A stretch of 64,000 bases of DNA from Bacillus sp. CH140a_4T (lineage in GTDB: Bacteria > Bacillota > Bacilli > Bacillales > Bacillaceae_G): positions 197,077 to 261,076 of the forward strand of contig NZ_WBPF01000021.1 of NCBI RefSeq assembly GCF_008923725.1. The letters are read 5' to 3'. The notes under the pieces were generated by a model, which saw only the letters and a program-made list of their open reading frames with translations, was not told where the DNA came from and did not search any database. Every line of letters begins with the position of its first letter. Position 1 is the first letter of the stretch. Positions 1-8,734 of the stretch are shown in pieces. The position numbers and the translations under genes were made by a program.

Positions 1-98
1 GTTGGAATATAAATTGGCGGAAGAACTGGAAAAGTAGGTCCAATATTTTCAGATCTTATCATACCTTTATTCAACGATAATTTGTCATTGCGGTTCAA
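1..98 (-). CDS. Exosporium-leader protein, N-terminal fragment (runs off the window)
   Basis: Only the first 32 codons lie in the window; the gene continues to the left of base 1. I chose a TTG start at 98 because a GAGGT ribosome-binding site sits six bases upstream and the frame is open to the edge. The visible peptide contains [17 protein letters not shown], which matches the exosporium-targeting leader of BclA-type collagen-like glycoproteins (typically LVGPTLPPIPPFTLPTG). By analogy the protein would be delivered to the outer spore layer during sporulation. Whether a collagen-like GXX region follows cannot be seen. Confidence 0.6.
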   Translation of the reverse strand, partial: MNRNDKLSLNKGMIRSENIGPTFPVLPPIYIP

Positions 99-734
99 TT
101 TAATACCTCATTCCACATATTTTTTATTCATTCAAATCATTATAAATCTATTTATTAAAAAATAACTTATCAGCTATTTTCTTTTTCATTCCAAATAATA
201 ATTCTATTAAACATTTTACCGTTATTATAACTACTACAAAAACCTTCATTTCCCAGCTCTACTTTTTATTCCACAATATCAACTTCAAATTAATATAATA
301 ATTCCACTTCACCAAATGTCTCTCTAACAATTATACGAATCGTTTAAAAAATGATTCATTTTTTTATAAGACACCATCTTAAATACTTAAGAAAAAAAGC
401 GAAAGTTTAATCAGTAGGAGTTTTGTCCATCCCCATTTATTATTAGTTAAACCAATCGAGCATTTACGTGAAGCTCGATTCCCACCTAACTTCTTTGCTG
501 CACCTGAATTTTAATGTAGGAATTTTACTGCTCGTTAATACGATATAATAAATACATTACACTATATTCATAGTAGAAATTATCTATACTAAATTTTCCG
601 TATAAACATTATCAATTTACACTTCTCACTGCCAATGTTACATTGAATAAGAAGACAGTTTATCAAATGCGGACCATCTCAATACGTATTCGATAAACAC
701 ACTCCAATCCTATACGCGAGAGCAATACTATGTT
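99..734. other. Gene-poor stretch
   Basis: No convincing gene on either strand in about 635 bases. It is very AT-rich except around 395-540, which holds a short open stretch on the plus strand ending in a stop near 515 and an 8-bp inverted repeat (arms 454-461 and 473-480, loop 11). The start of the exosporium-type gene and its promoter must lie at the left end. A plus-strand terminator at 735-760 closes the stretch although no plus-strand gene precedes it. Confidence 0.4.
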
Positions 735-760
735 GACACTCAAACGAGTGTCTTTTTTTT
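735..760 (+). terminator. Orphan rho-independent terminator
   Basis: Perfect 7-bp stem (GACACTC/GAGTGTC) with a four-base loop followed by eight T. Its T-tract is on the plus strand, but no plus-strand coding gene precedes it in the window. Confidence 0.6.
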
Positions 761-769
761 ATGAATTTC

Positions 770-800
770 AAAAAATAAAACCATCTTTTATAGATGGTTT
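770..800 (-). terminator. Terminator of the XRE-cupin regulator gene
   Basis: Stem AAACCATC/GATGGTTT followed on the minus strand by a T-rich run, about 40 bases past the stop of the regulator gene. Confidence 0.65.
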
Positions 801-841
801 ATCAACGCACTTTTCTTTATATTCTTGATGCAATAACAAGT

Positions 842-1399
842 TTATACAGCTGGATAATAAATAGTCATACTTAACCGAGTTAACGTTCTTCCGGAATTAT
901 AATAAGAGTGCGGCCTATCCGCCTTAAAGCAAATTGCATCCCCGCTATTTAAATTATATTGGCAATCATTTATTTCAATTGTCAATTCCCCTTCAAATAC
1001 CGTTATAAATTCTTTACTCCCTTCTTTATGGCCTTCCGAAATTAATTTTCCTTCTGTTTCAATTTCAACCGTATAGATTTCAAAGTTCCTATCATCTTGA
1101 AAAGGAAAAGAAGGATACACTTTATATCTCCCATTGTCTTCTGATAATACTTGAACATCATTTCGTAAAACAACTTTCGTATCCGGTTGTGAATTATTAA
1201 TTAAAGAAGTAAATGATACTTTCAAACCATTCGCAATTTTCCAAATCGTCGTTAATGTTGGGCTTGACTCTCCTCTTTCAATTTGTCCAATCATCGTTTT
1301 ACTCACACCTGTTAATTGAGAGACCTTTTCTAAACTCATTTTCTCTTTTTCACGTATTGTTTTTAAATTTTTTGCTAAAATAAGTTGAATTTCCTCCAT
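842..1399 (-). CDS. XRE-family transcriptional regulator with C-terminal cupin domain
   Basis: About 185 aa. The N-terminal 65 residues form a helix-turn-helix of the XRE type (MSLEKVSQLTGVSKTMIGQI), and residues about 105-180 form a cupin barrel (GHKEGSKEFITVFEGEL... GDAICFKADRPHSY). Such proteins are small-molecule-responsive repressors of the PuuR/SinR-like kind. An upstream in-frame ATG exists at 1456, but the ATG at 1399 has AGGAG eight bases before it and starts exactly at the canonical MEEIQ N-terminus, so I chose it. It is divergent from a LysE-type exporter gene with about 115 bases between them, so it probably controls that gene and itself. Confidence 0.85.
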   Translation of the reverse strand: MEEIQLILAKNLKTIREKEKMSLEKVSQLTGVSKTMIGQIERGESSPTLTTIWKIANGLKVSFTSLINNSQPDTKVVLRNDVQVLSEDNGRYKVYPSFPFQDDRNFEIYTVEIETEGKLISEGHKEGSKEFITVFEGELTIEINDCQYNLNSGDAICFKADRPHSYYNSGRTLTRLSMTIYYPAV

Positions 1400-1515
1400 A
1401 AGAAACACTCCTAAACTATATACAATATAACGACCATTATGTATAATAAAAAGCACACGTTATATTGTTCTTTTCGGTCATTATAACACACACTAAATAA
1501 TTAGGGGGTTTTGAA

Positions 1516-2100
1516 ATGCCTATATTTTCTTTTTTATTATTTGTTTTTATAAGTAGTTTCACACCTGGGCCTAACAATTTTTTAGCTATGACATACGCCA
1601 ACCAACATGGTTTAAAAAGGAGTATGCAATTTTGCTTTGGAGTAGCTTTCGGTTTTTTCATTCTCACTTCCTTATGTAGTTTCTTTAATGTTGTACTAAT
1701 TAATATCCTACCCATAATCGAATTCCCTTTAAAAATATTAGGTGTAGCTTATATGCTATATTTAGCTTTTAAAATACTCACTAGTAAAACTAGTACAGAT
1801 CCCAATGAACAATATAATAAAAATTTATTTACAGTGGGGATCTTTCTTCAGTTTGTTAACCCTAAAGGAATACTTTTCGGACTTACTGTAGTATCAACTT
1901 TTATTCTTCCTTACTATAATTCATATTCAAGTTTTCTACTTTTCTCATTATTTCTAGGTGTAGTTGGTTTAATGAGTACATTTAGTTGGAGCTTATTTGG
2001 TTCCATGTTTCAAAAACTTTTATTAAAACATACTCAATTATTTAACATCATTATGGCTGTTTTATTAGTTTTTAGTGCTATTTCAATTGTAATCAATTAA
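1516..2100 (+). CDS. LysE/RhtB-family amino-acid exporter
   Basis: 194 aa, hydrophobic throughout with about six predicted membrane segments. The N-terminus carries the family's TPGPNNFLAM signature just after the first helix. LysE/RhtB proteins export amino acids or their derivatives through the cytoplasmic membrane. A GGGGGT ribosome-binding site precedes the ATG. The divergent XRE-cupin regulator is the likely controller; together they form a typical regulator-exporter pair. The substrate cannot be told from sequence. Confidence 0.88.
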   Translation: MPIFSFLLFVFISSFTPGPNNFLAMTYANQHGLKRSMQFCFGVAFGFFILTSLCSFFNVVLINILPIIEFPLKILGVAYMLYLAFKILTSKTSTDPNEQYNKNLFTVGIFLQFVNPKGILFGLTVVSTFILPYYNSYSSFLLFSLFLGVVGLMSTFSWSLFGSMFQKLLLKHTQLFNIIMAVLLVFSAISIVIN

Positions 2101-2250
2101 ATTCAACTTCTAAATTTCTTTTCTCTTTAAAAGTATATTTTGTAAATACACTTAAAATTTCCGATGCATCTCCCACTTACATGTATTACTTATTAATTTT
2201 TAAAGCGGGAGTCTCCTACATCTAATCTTATTTTTACGAGATAAAATAAT

Positions 2251-2287
2251 AAAAAGAGGATTACCGATAATAAGTAATCCTCTTTTT
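2251..2287. terminator. Bidirectional terminator
   Basis: 14-bp perfect stem (AAAAAGAGGATTAC with its complement) flanked by A- and T-runs, placed between the convergent exporter and amidase genes. Confidence 0.8.
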
Positions 2288-2331
2288 ATAGCCTATTGTT
2301 TTTTATATTCTGTTCTATTAAATTAGAACCT

Positions 2332-3069
2332 TTACTTAACTTCATACCACCAGCCTTTACGATCGAGATAGTCCGTCATTCCTTTAAGTTGCGCATCTGA
2401 AGTTGGTTCAGAGATAAAATATGTTAGACCATCAGATTGTAAGATGAAATTAGCTGTCATTTTTAAGGACGTTAAAGCTCCCATTACATCAGGCGTTTCA
2501 TACGGTGAAAACGCTCCTGATTGAATGATATTCTGTTTAGATGGCGGAGTTGTCCCACCAGATTGCCCCGTTAATGCATACACAATGGAATTAGCAATCT
2601 TATCTGGATTCCATTTTGCCATATCTGTTTCATTATCGATAAATCCAAGTTCAATTAAAATTGCAGGTGCTTTCGTATTCGCTAACACATATAGATCTTT
2701 TCGTTCCTTAGCACCACGATTTGACCAGCCAATATCTTTTGAAAGTTGTGCTGCTATTTTTGCTGATAAAGCTTGTTGGTCATAGTACAGAACTTCAACA
2801 CCATTAGCTTTCGTATCATATGAGTTTAAGTGAAACGAAACTACTAAGTCTACATCGTGCGAATTTGTTTTTAAAACAATATTATTTAAATTTTGTGCTT
2901 GTGTTGTCCCTACTTCATCAGTATCATCATAAACTGTATGCCCTAATGCTCTTAATTTAGCAACAACTGCATCCTTAACTTGGCGATCCATAATGTGTTC
3001 TTTCCGATTTCCATAATTCGCACCCTGTACAATACTGTTGTGACCTCCATGCAAACTATACCTAGCCAT
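2332..3069 (-). CDS. N-acetylmuramoyl-L-alanine amidase (Amidase_3 type) with C-terminal SPOR-like/Amidase02_C domain
   Basis: 245 aa. The catalytic domain covers residues 1 to about 165 and shows the zinc ligands H10, E24 and H80 (VVSFHLNS) and the catalytic glutamate E140 (LIELGFIDN). It would cleave the amide bond between muramic acid and L-alanine in peptidoglycan. Residues 175-245 form a separate C-terminal domain of the kind found in Bacillus amidases and phage endolysins. There is no signal peptide, as in CwlC-like mother-cell lysis enzymes and endolysins. No holin or phage genes are nearby, so a stand-alone sporulation-type or domesticated endolysin role is more likely. Ribosome-binding site GGGGATG precedes the ATG. 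Confidence 0.87.
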   Translation of the reverse strand: MARYSLHGGHNSIVQGANYGNRKEHIMDRQVKDAVVAKLRALGHTVYDDTDEVGTTQAQNLNNIVLKTNSHDVDLVVSFHLNSYDTKANGVEVLYYDQQALSAKIAAQLSKDIGWSNRGAKERKDLYVLANTKAPAILIELGFIDNETDMAKWNPDKIANSIVYALTGQSGGTTPPSKQNIIQSGAFSPYETPDVMGALTSLKMTANFILQSDGLTYFISEPTSDAQLKGMTDYLDRKGWWYEVK

Positions 3070-3332
3070 TATTCAACATCCCCTTTTTTATTACTATATT
3101 CAAAGCTCGTCTTATTGTCCGGTCAAATATCCAGTACAGCTCTAGCAAATAATAAATAGGGCACTAATCTATTTTTTTAACCTATCATTTCTAAATTAAC
3201 TATCTTCTAAAAAACGAATTCCAACATAAATACCACAACTAATGTTTTAAGTTGTGGTATCATTTTTTGCATAATATTCATTTTGAAATCTATTTATTAT
3301 AATATATATTTCTGTTTTTTAGGAGGGGTTTA

Positions 3333-3591
3333 ATGGCTGATAAGTATAAATTTTTGATTCTCATTGTTACAGCATTTTTTTCTTTCTTTTCCTTAATAAA
3401 AGATTTCCGTAACACTTCAAAAAGTTTCTTTTTTGGGAAGCTTTGCAATCCTAACCAGCTTTATATTATTAACTCACACTTTAGAGTTAACTCCAATACT
3501 TCTCTATTCAGCCCAGATTGCTCTTGAGATTATTACAATACCACGTAAATTATTCCTTCCATCTGTCACTGAAGTTGCTAGTTTTCGCTAA
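3333..3591 (+). pseudogene. Small two-helix membrane protein broken by a frameshift
   Basis: A strong AGGAGGGG site precedes an ATG. The first frame gives MADKYKFLILIVTAFFSFFS and a lysine-rich stretch to about residue 36, then turns into non-hydrophobic sequence and stops at 3527. Dropping one base within 3429-3444 (a run of six T and a run of three T lie there) joins it to a frame that continues as a second membrane helix (TSFILLTHTLELTPILLYSA) and ends at 3591. The intact product would be about 85 aa with two helices. I do not recognise the family. A sequencing error in the T-run is the main alternative to a true mutation. Confidence 0.55.
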
Positions 3592-3647
3592 CAATTCATG
3601 TATCTAAAACATTCCAATCCTATATTTCTAATTATCTTTACAAATAT

Positions 3648-3684
3648 AAAAAATGCGGCTTCTCCTTCCTAGAGAAACCGCATC
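3648..3684 (-). terminator. Terminator of the ABC exporter operon
   Basis: Stem ATGCGGTTTCTC/GAGAAGCCGCAT followed on the minus strand by six T. Confidence 0.85.
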
Positions 3685-3699
3685 ACATCAATGTTTTTA

Positions 3700-5499
3700 T
3701 TAAATTTTAAACTGACTCGTATACAGGTCAAAATAAAATCCTCTATCTTCCATAAGAGATTCATGATTTCCTTTTTCTAAAATACTTCCATCTTTTATAA
3801 CAAGGATTTGATCTGCTTTTTCAATCGTTTTCAATCGATGAGCGATTACGAAACTTGTTCGATTTCTCATCAAATTGTTTAATCCTTCTTGAATTTGCAA
3901 TTCTGTTCTCGTATCAATATTTGAAGTTGCTTCGTCGAGAATTAATATATCTGCATCTGCTAAAATTGCTCGTGCAATCGCAAGAAGTTGTTTTTGTCCT
4001 TGACTTAAATTCGATCCTTCTGAAGCAATTTTTGTTTCATATTGATTCGGTAAATGCTTAATAAAAGAATGTGCAGATGCTGCCTTAGCTGCATTGATTA
4101 TTTCTTCATCACTTGCATCTAATCGACCGTAACGAATATTATCCATAATCGTCCCAGCAAATAAATACGTATCTTGTAAAACTACCCCTATTTTACTTCG
4201 CAACGAATTAATATCATAATCTTTTATATTTTTTCCATCGATATGAATTTGGCCTTGTTGTATATCGTAAAAACGCGTTAGCAAATTAATAATTGTTGTT
4301 TTGCCCGATCCAGTTGGACCAACTAAAGCAATTGTCTCCCCTGGCTGTGCCTTAAGACTCACTTCTTTTAAAATCGTTTTATTTTCCTCATAACCAAATG
4401 AAACATTCTCAAGTGCAACATGCCCTTGTAAATTTTGTACAATGCATGATGCATCTTTTTTATTTTGAATTTCTGGTACTTCATCCATAATTTCAAAGAC
4501 ACGTTCTCCACCAGCAACTGCCGCTTGAATCGTATTCATTAAAGTTGCGAATTGACTGAGTGGTCTTGAGAATTGGCGAGAATAATTAATAAAAGCCGCA
4601 ATGACACCTACTGTTGTCATTCCATTTAAAACCATAACTGAACCAGTCCCAATTACAAGCCCCATACCTAAGTTATTTATAAAGTTCATACTTGGAAAAA
4701 TAAAAGCTGAAAATGTATCCGCCTTCGTAGCTGAAATTCTTAGTTGTTCATTAATTTTATTGAAATTTTGTACGGTTTCTTTTTCTTTCCCGTATAACGT
4801 TGTAACATCCGCTCCTGTTATAGCTTCCTCAATAAAACCATTTAATTCTCCTAAATCTTTTTGACGCTTTGCAAAGTTTTTACCGCTATAAGCAACTAGT
4901 TTTTTTGTAACGAAAAACATAATAGGTACTGTAATTAAAGTAACAATCGCTAAAATCCAATCTAATGCGAACATCGCAATCGTTACACCTATAAAGGTTA
5001 ATGCTGATGAAATAATTTGTACAACACTTTGCGTCAACGCTTGATTCAAATTATCTATATCATTTGTAACACGGCTCATTAAATCCCCTTGAGAACGTAC
5101 ATCAAAGAACCGTAAAGAAAGCGTTTGGATTTTCTCAAAAATATCTTGTCGTATTTTTTGTATTGTTTTTAATGCAACATTAATCATAACAAATGTTTGC
5201 AACCATGTTAATACTACCGTTACACCGTAAATCGCAATAAGTAACAAACACATTCTCGCCGTACCACTTAAATCTTTCGGCACAATATATTGATCGATAA
5301 TTACTCCCATTAAATAAGGACCTAATAACCCAAGTAACGTCGTAACAAATACTAAAAATATGACGAACGTAAGAGAAGCCTTTTGATACCCCATATAGTT
5401 CCATACTCGCAATACAGTTCCTTTAGTATTTCTAGATTCACCCATTTTAGGCGCGTTACGCCCACCTTTATTAGCAAATTGCCCTTGAAAATCACGCAT
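3700..5499 (-). CDS. ABC exporter subunit with canonical ATPase site (YfiC/BmrD-like half transporter)
   Basis: About 599 aa: six membrane helices in the N-terminal half, ATPase domain in the C-terminal part. All nucleotide-binding motifs are canonical: Walker A GPTGSGKTT, Q-loop VLQDTYLF, signature LSQGQKQ, Walker B ILILDEATS with catalytic glutamate, and H-loop IAHRLKTI. It is the second gene of a pair; its ATG at 5499 overlaps the end of the upstream gene by eight bases and has AAGGTGGG upstream, so a longer N-terminal reading from 5565 is unlikely. The pair resembles B. subtilis YfiB/YfiC and BmrC/BmrD multidrug exporters. This subunit supplies the hydrolytically competent site of the heterodimer. 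Confidence 0.9.
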   Translation of the reverse strand: MRDFQGQFANKGGRNAPKMGESRNTKGTVLRVWNYMGYQKASLTFVIFLVFVTTLLGLLGPYLMGVIIDQYIVPKDLSGTARMCLLLIAIYGVTVVLTWLQTFVMINVALKTIQKIRQDIFEKIQTLSLRFFDVRSQGDLMSRVTNDIDNLNQALTQSVVQIISSALTFIGVTIAMFALDWILAIVTLITVPIMFFVTKKLVAYSGKNFAKRQKDLGELNGFIEEAITGADVTTLYGKEKETVQNFNKINEQLRISATKADTFSAFIFPSMNFINNLGMGLVIGTGSVMVLNGMTTVGVIAAFINYSRQFSRPLSQFATLMNTIQAAVAGGERVFEIMDEVPEIQNKKDASCIVQNLQGHVALENVSFGYEENKTILKEVSLKAQPGETIALVGPTGSGKTTIINLLTRFYDIQQGQIHIDGKNIKDYDINSLRSKIGVVLQDTYLFAGTIMDNIRYGRLDASDEEIINAAKAASAHSFIKHLPNQYETKIASEGSNLSQGQKQLLAIARAILADADILILDEATSNIDTRTELQIQEGLNNLMRNRTSFVIAHRLKTIEKADQILVIKDGSILEKGNHESLMEDRGFYFDLYTSQFKI

Positions 5500-7246
5500 G
5501 TTCTTTCCCACCTTCTTTATATAAGTTACCACCTTGGGAAAGATAAATTTCTTGATATACCTCACATTGTTCTAACAATTCTTCATGTGTACCATCACCA
5601 ACTAATTCACCGTTATCTAAAACGAGAATTTTATCAGCATCTATTATAGATGAGATTTTAGAGGCAATTAATAATGTTGTTGTTCCTTTATATTCTGTTC
5701 TTAATGCCGATTGAATGTTAGATTCTGATTTCGCATCAACTGCTGATGTAGAATCATCTAATATAAGAATGGATGGCTTTCTTACAAGCGCCCTTGCAAT
5801 GGATACCCGTTGTTTTTGTCCACCTGATAAATTTGTCGCACCTTGTGTTAAATGATATTGATAAGAATCTTCCAGCTTGCTGATAAACTCAGTCGCACAA
5901 GCTGATGAAGCCGCTACTTCCAGTTCATCACTTGTTGCATCTTCTTTACCATAACGTAGGTTCTCTTCTATACTACCCGAAAACAACAATGCCTTTTGAG
6001 GTACAAAACCTATTGAAGCACGAAGTTTTTGTAAATCATATGCCTTAACATTTATTCCATCAATGCATATTTCACCTTGATCAACATCGTATAAACGCGG
6101 TAACAGTTTTGCTAGAGTAGATTTACCACTTCCTGTAGAACCGATAATCCCAACTTTTTCACCTTTACTTATACTAAATGAAATATCTTTTAAAACATAT
6201 TCATTATTTTTCGTGTAACTATAACTAACATTTTTAAAGTCAATCTGTCCCTCAATTTGCTTAGGTACAAATGCATTTGTTTGGCTCATTATATCAACTT
6301 CAGTATTTAAAACTTGTTGTACACGATCCGCAGACGGAAATGCTCGTGCGATTTGCATAAATACCATACTTATAGACATAAGTGACATTAAAATAATATT
6401 CAAATAGTTTATAAACGCTAATATAGCTCCTACTTGAAGAGATCCATTAAATACTTTTTCTCCACCAATCCACAATGTTGCGACAATACCTCCGTTCACA
6501 ACTAACATAATGATTGGCATCATTAAGGAAATAAGCTGTACCGCTCGAATATTTATCTTCGTTAAATTTGTATTAACATTTCCAAACTGATTAATTTCAT
6601 ATTTTTGTCTTACATACGCTTTTATAACACGTACACCAGATAAATTTTCTTGTAACTTTGTATTCACTTTATCTAATGCTTCTTGCACTTTTTTGAACGT
6701 CCCGCTTGCTCTACTTGCAATGAATATAATCGCAAGTAATAAAATTGGAACGACTACGAGCAATATAGGAAATAACTCGCGCGCTGTTACAAAAACAATT
6801 ATTATACTTCCTATAAATAACAAAGGACCACGAACAAGAACACGTAATGTCATCGTCATCGCCGATTGAATAGAAGTAATATCATTTGTCACAATCGTTA
6901 ATAATTTCCCAGTTCCAAATGAATCACGGTTTTCACTAGAAAATGTTTCTATTTTCGCAAATACATCTTTTCGTATGTCTGTAGCGAAATTAACAGCTGC
7001 TTTTGTAGAATACATCATACACCCAAGTCCTCCAACTAAACCGAGTGCTGCTGCTCCTATCATAAGAAGCCCCATTTTTATTACATAATCCATATCCCGA
7101 TTTGCTATCCCAACATCAATAATATGTTGCATAATAGTCGGCTGAATTAAGTCCATCGCAACCTCAAGTACCATAAATAGCGGTCCAATAATAGCGAAGA
7201 ACATGTATGGTTTTAAATACTGTAATAATTTGCGAAATGATTTCAT
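5492..7246 (-). CDS. ABC exporter subunit with degenerate ATPase site (YfiB/BmrC-like half transporter)
   Basis: 584 aa, six membrane helices followed by an ATPase domain. Walker A GSTGSGKST and signature LSGGQKQR are intact, but Walker B reads ILILDDSTS (aspartate in place of the catalytic glutamate) and the H-loop reads IASKISSI (serine in place of histidine). This is the pattern of heterodimeric exporters in which one ATP site is non-hydrolysing. It is first in the two-gene operon and overlaps the partner by eight bases, which suggests coupled translation. Ribosome-binding site AAGGAG precedes the ATG. Multidrug or peptide export is inferred from family only. Confidence 0.9.
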   Translation of the reverse strand: MKSFRKLLQYLKPYMFFAIIGPLFMVLEVAMDLIQPTIMQHIIDVGIANRDMDYVIKMGLLMIGAAALGLVGGLGCMMYSTKAAVNFATDIRKDVFAKIETFSSENRDSFGTGKLLTIVTNDITSIQSAMTMTLRVLVRGPLLFIGSIIIVFVTARELFPILLVVVPILLLAIIFIASRASGTFKKVQEALDKVNTKLQENLSGVRVIKAYVRQKYEINQFGNVNTNLTKINIRAVQLISLMMPIIMLVVNGGIVATLWIGGEKVFNGSLQVGAILAFINYLNIILMSLMSISMVFMQIARAFPSADRVQQVLNTEVDIMSQTNAFVPKQIEGQIDFKNVSYSYTKNNEYVLKDISFSISKGEKVGIIGSTGSGKSTLAKLLPRLYDVDQGEICIDGINVKAYDLQKLRASIGFVPQKALLFSGSIEENLRYGKEDATSDELEVAASSACATEFISKLEDSYQYHLTQGATNLSGGQKQRVSIARALVRKPSILILDDSTSAVDAKSESNIQSALRTEYKGTTTLLIASKISSIIDADKILVLDNGELVGDGTHEELLEQCEVYQEIYLSQGGNLYKEGGKEHA

Positions 7247-7589
7247 ACATAATCTCCTTTTTCCTATAAAATTACCATTTAATAATTCATACCCTCCTTA
7301 CTTAAGCCATATAATTTTTGATTTTTTCATTACTTCTATTATATTATGCAAATTAATATTTAACATTATTAAATGATAAGCATTAATGACTTTCCGGTCA
7401 ATAAATGTGCTTTATATTACGCAAATAGAAAAACCGTATTCTCAAATAGAAAGAATACGGTTTTTATCTATATTTGTTAGATTGCAAAATTCAATCTCAA
7501 ATTCATTTTTTCAAGTGGGCTTCATATGTATAAACCTATTTTAATAGTATTTATACATGTATCCCCCTCAAAAATATCTATATAAACAT
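7247..7589. other. Intergenic region with ABC-operon leader and a terminator
   Basis: Between two minus-strand genes. It holds the leader of the ABC exporter operon (an AAGGAGGG site near 7291-7298 followed by very short open frames), a bidirectional hairpin at 7429-7465, and an AT-rich segment near 7335-7390 that probably carries the promoter. Nothing else coding is seen. Confidence 0.4.
7429..7465. terminator. Bidirectional hairpin terminator
   Basis: Stem AAAAACCGTATTCT/AGAATACGGTTTTT with a short loop and T-run. It lies about 125 bases downstream of the acetyltransferase gene on the minus strand, upstream of the ABC operon. Confidence 0.7.
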
Positions 7590-8474
7590 TTAAAATTCCG
7601 TTAACACTGGGAATTTAAATCCTTTAAAATCTAACTCTTTATTACTTCGAACCATTAAATACTTACTTGATTGTACTTCTGTAAATTGTACATCCTCAAT
7701 CCCTAATTGATCTGGAGAGAAGTAAAATTCGATTTCTGTAAACCTTTCAGAAATTTCCCCGCAAATTTCATCTAAAACTGGAAGTACTGGCGCAAACACT
7801 CCAAATAATTTCAACTTCTCATTATTTACTTCATACACAATTAGAGCATCTAGTTTCTCTGAATAATACAGTTTCTCATTCCATTTCGCATCATACATAT
7901 TTAAATAAAATGAAGATTGGAAGTTAGATGTTGAAAATTTATTTGAAAGCCTTTGGCTACTATCGATAGTTTCTTGTATTAACTGCCTATTCTCTTCGTT
8001 ATAATAATCTAATTTTCTAAGTAAGGAATCATTATTATTCTTTTTATCATATGGAATAGTCATCAAATACTCCTGCACAACTTTAAACCCAAATGATGCA
8101 TATAGTTCAGGTATTTCCGTAAACAATAAAATACATTCACATTTCTTATCGATTTCTTCTAGCATTTTACTCATTAATTGTGTCATGAGTCCTTGTCTAC
8201 GAAAATTAGGGTGTGTCATGACCGATTGAATTCCCGCTGCATTTATTCTTTCACCATTTACTAACAATGGTAGCGAAAATGCCGCAACATTTGCTATTGC
8301 TTTATCGTCATGTAAAAATGATAAAGCTTTGTATGTATCATCCCAATAACCTCTCTCTGAAAAATCATTCAATGTTTGAATTGTAATCTCAAACACTTCT
8401 TCAAATAAAGGAAATAACTGCTCTCTTTCCGGTTCTTCTAAAAGAAGTTTTTCAAAATTTTCAACATTCCCCAT
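7590..8474 (-). CDS. GNAT-family N-acetyltransferase, two-domain
   Basis: 294 aa. The N-terminal domain (about 1-145) is a GNAT fold; its acetyl-CoA motif A is THPNFRRQGLMTQLM, followed by the conserved ELYASFGFK turn. The C-terminal half (about 150-294) has no motif I recognise; similar two-domain GNATs include Eis-like proteins. It would transfer an acetyl group from acetyl-CoA to an amine, but the substrate is unknown. It stands alone between hairpins; ribosome-binding site GGAGGG precedes the ATG. Confidence 0.8.
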   Translation of the reverse strand: MGNVENFEKLLLEEPEREQLFPLFEEVFEITIQTLNDFSERGYWDDTYKALSFLHDDKAIANVAAFSLPLLVNGERINAAGIQSVMTHPNFRRQGLMTQLMSKMLEEIDKKCECILLFTEIPELYASFGFKVVQEYLMTIPYDKKNNNDSLLRKLDYYNEENRQLIQETIDSSQRLSNKFSTSNFQSSFYLNMYDAKWNEKLYYSEKLDALIVYEVNNEKLKLFGVFAPVLPVLDEICGEISERFTEIEFYFSPDQLGIEDVQFTEVQSSKYLMVRSNKELDFKGFKFPVLTEF

Positions 8475-8591
8475 GTTGTCCCTCCATACGTTAATTCCAT
8501 CAAATTAGATATAGTTGTAGAACCTGCTCTTAAAGTAATAGGTCTTACCAATCAATATACTATCATAAAATATAAAAAAAAAGTCTAATTT

Positions 8592-8631
8592 ATTTTATGT
8601 TTCGACTATTCGAAAATAAGTCGAATAAAAT
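8592..8631. repeat. Interrupted inverted repeat upstream of the acetyltransferase gene
   Basis: Arms ATTTTAT..TTCGACT and AGTCGAATAAAAT, total 13 pairing bases around an 11-base loop that itself contains TTCGAA. No T-tract, so an operator or mRNA structure is more likely than a terminator. Confidence 0.35.
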
Positions 8632-8734
8632 AATATTAGGATTTTTGAATATTAATGAGTTGATTATTTAAAAATAGTGCTTTCTAAGTCGTTTTTACTA
8701 ATAGAAATGCACCATTTATAAATAATATATTTTA

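Noticed and set aside
2332-3069. Amidase gene as sign of a prophage
   Set aside because: No holin, tail, integrase or attachment repeats nearby; the amidase stands between ordinary genes.
7369-7387. Fur-box-like sequence TTAAATGATAAGCATTAAT upstream of the ABC exporter
   Set aside because: About 13 of 19 positions match the classical Fur consensus, which is not rare in such AT-rich DNA, and the exporter has no clear link to iron.
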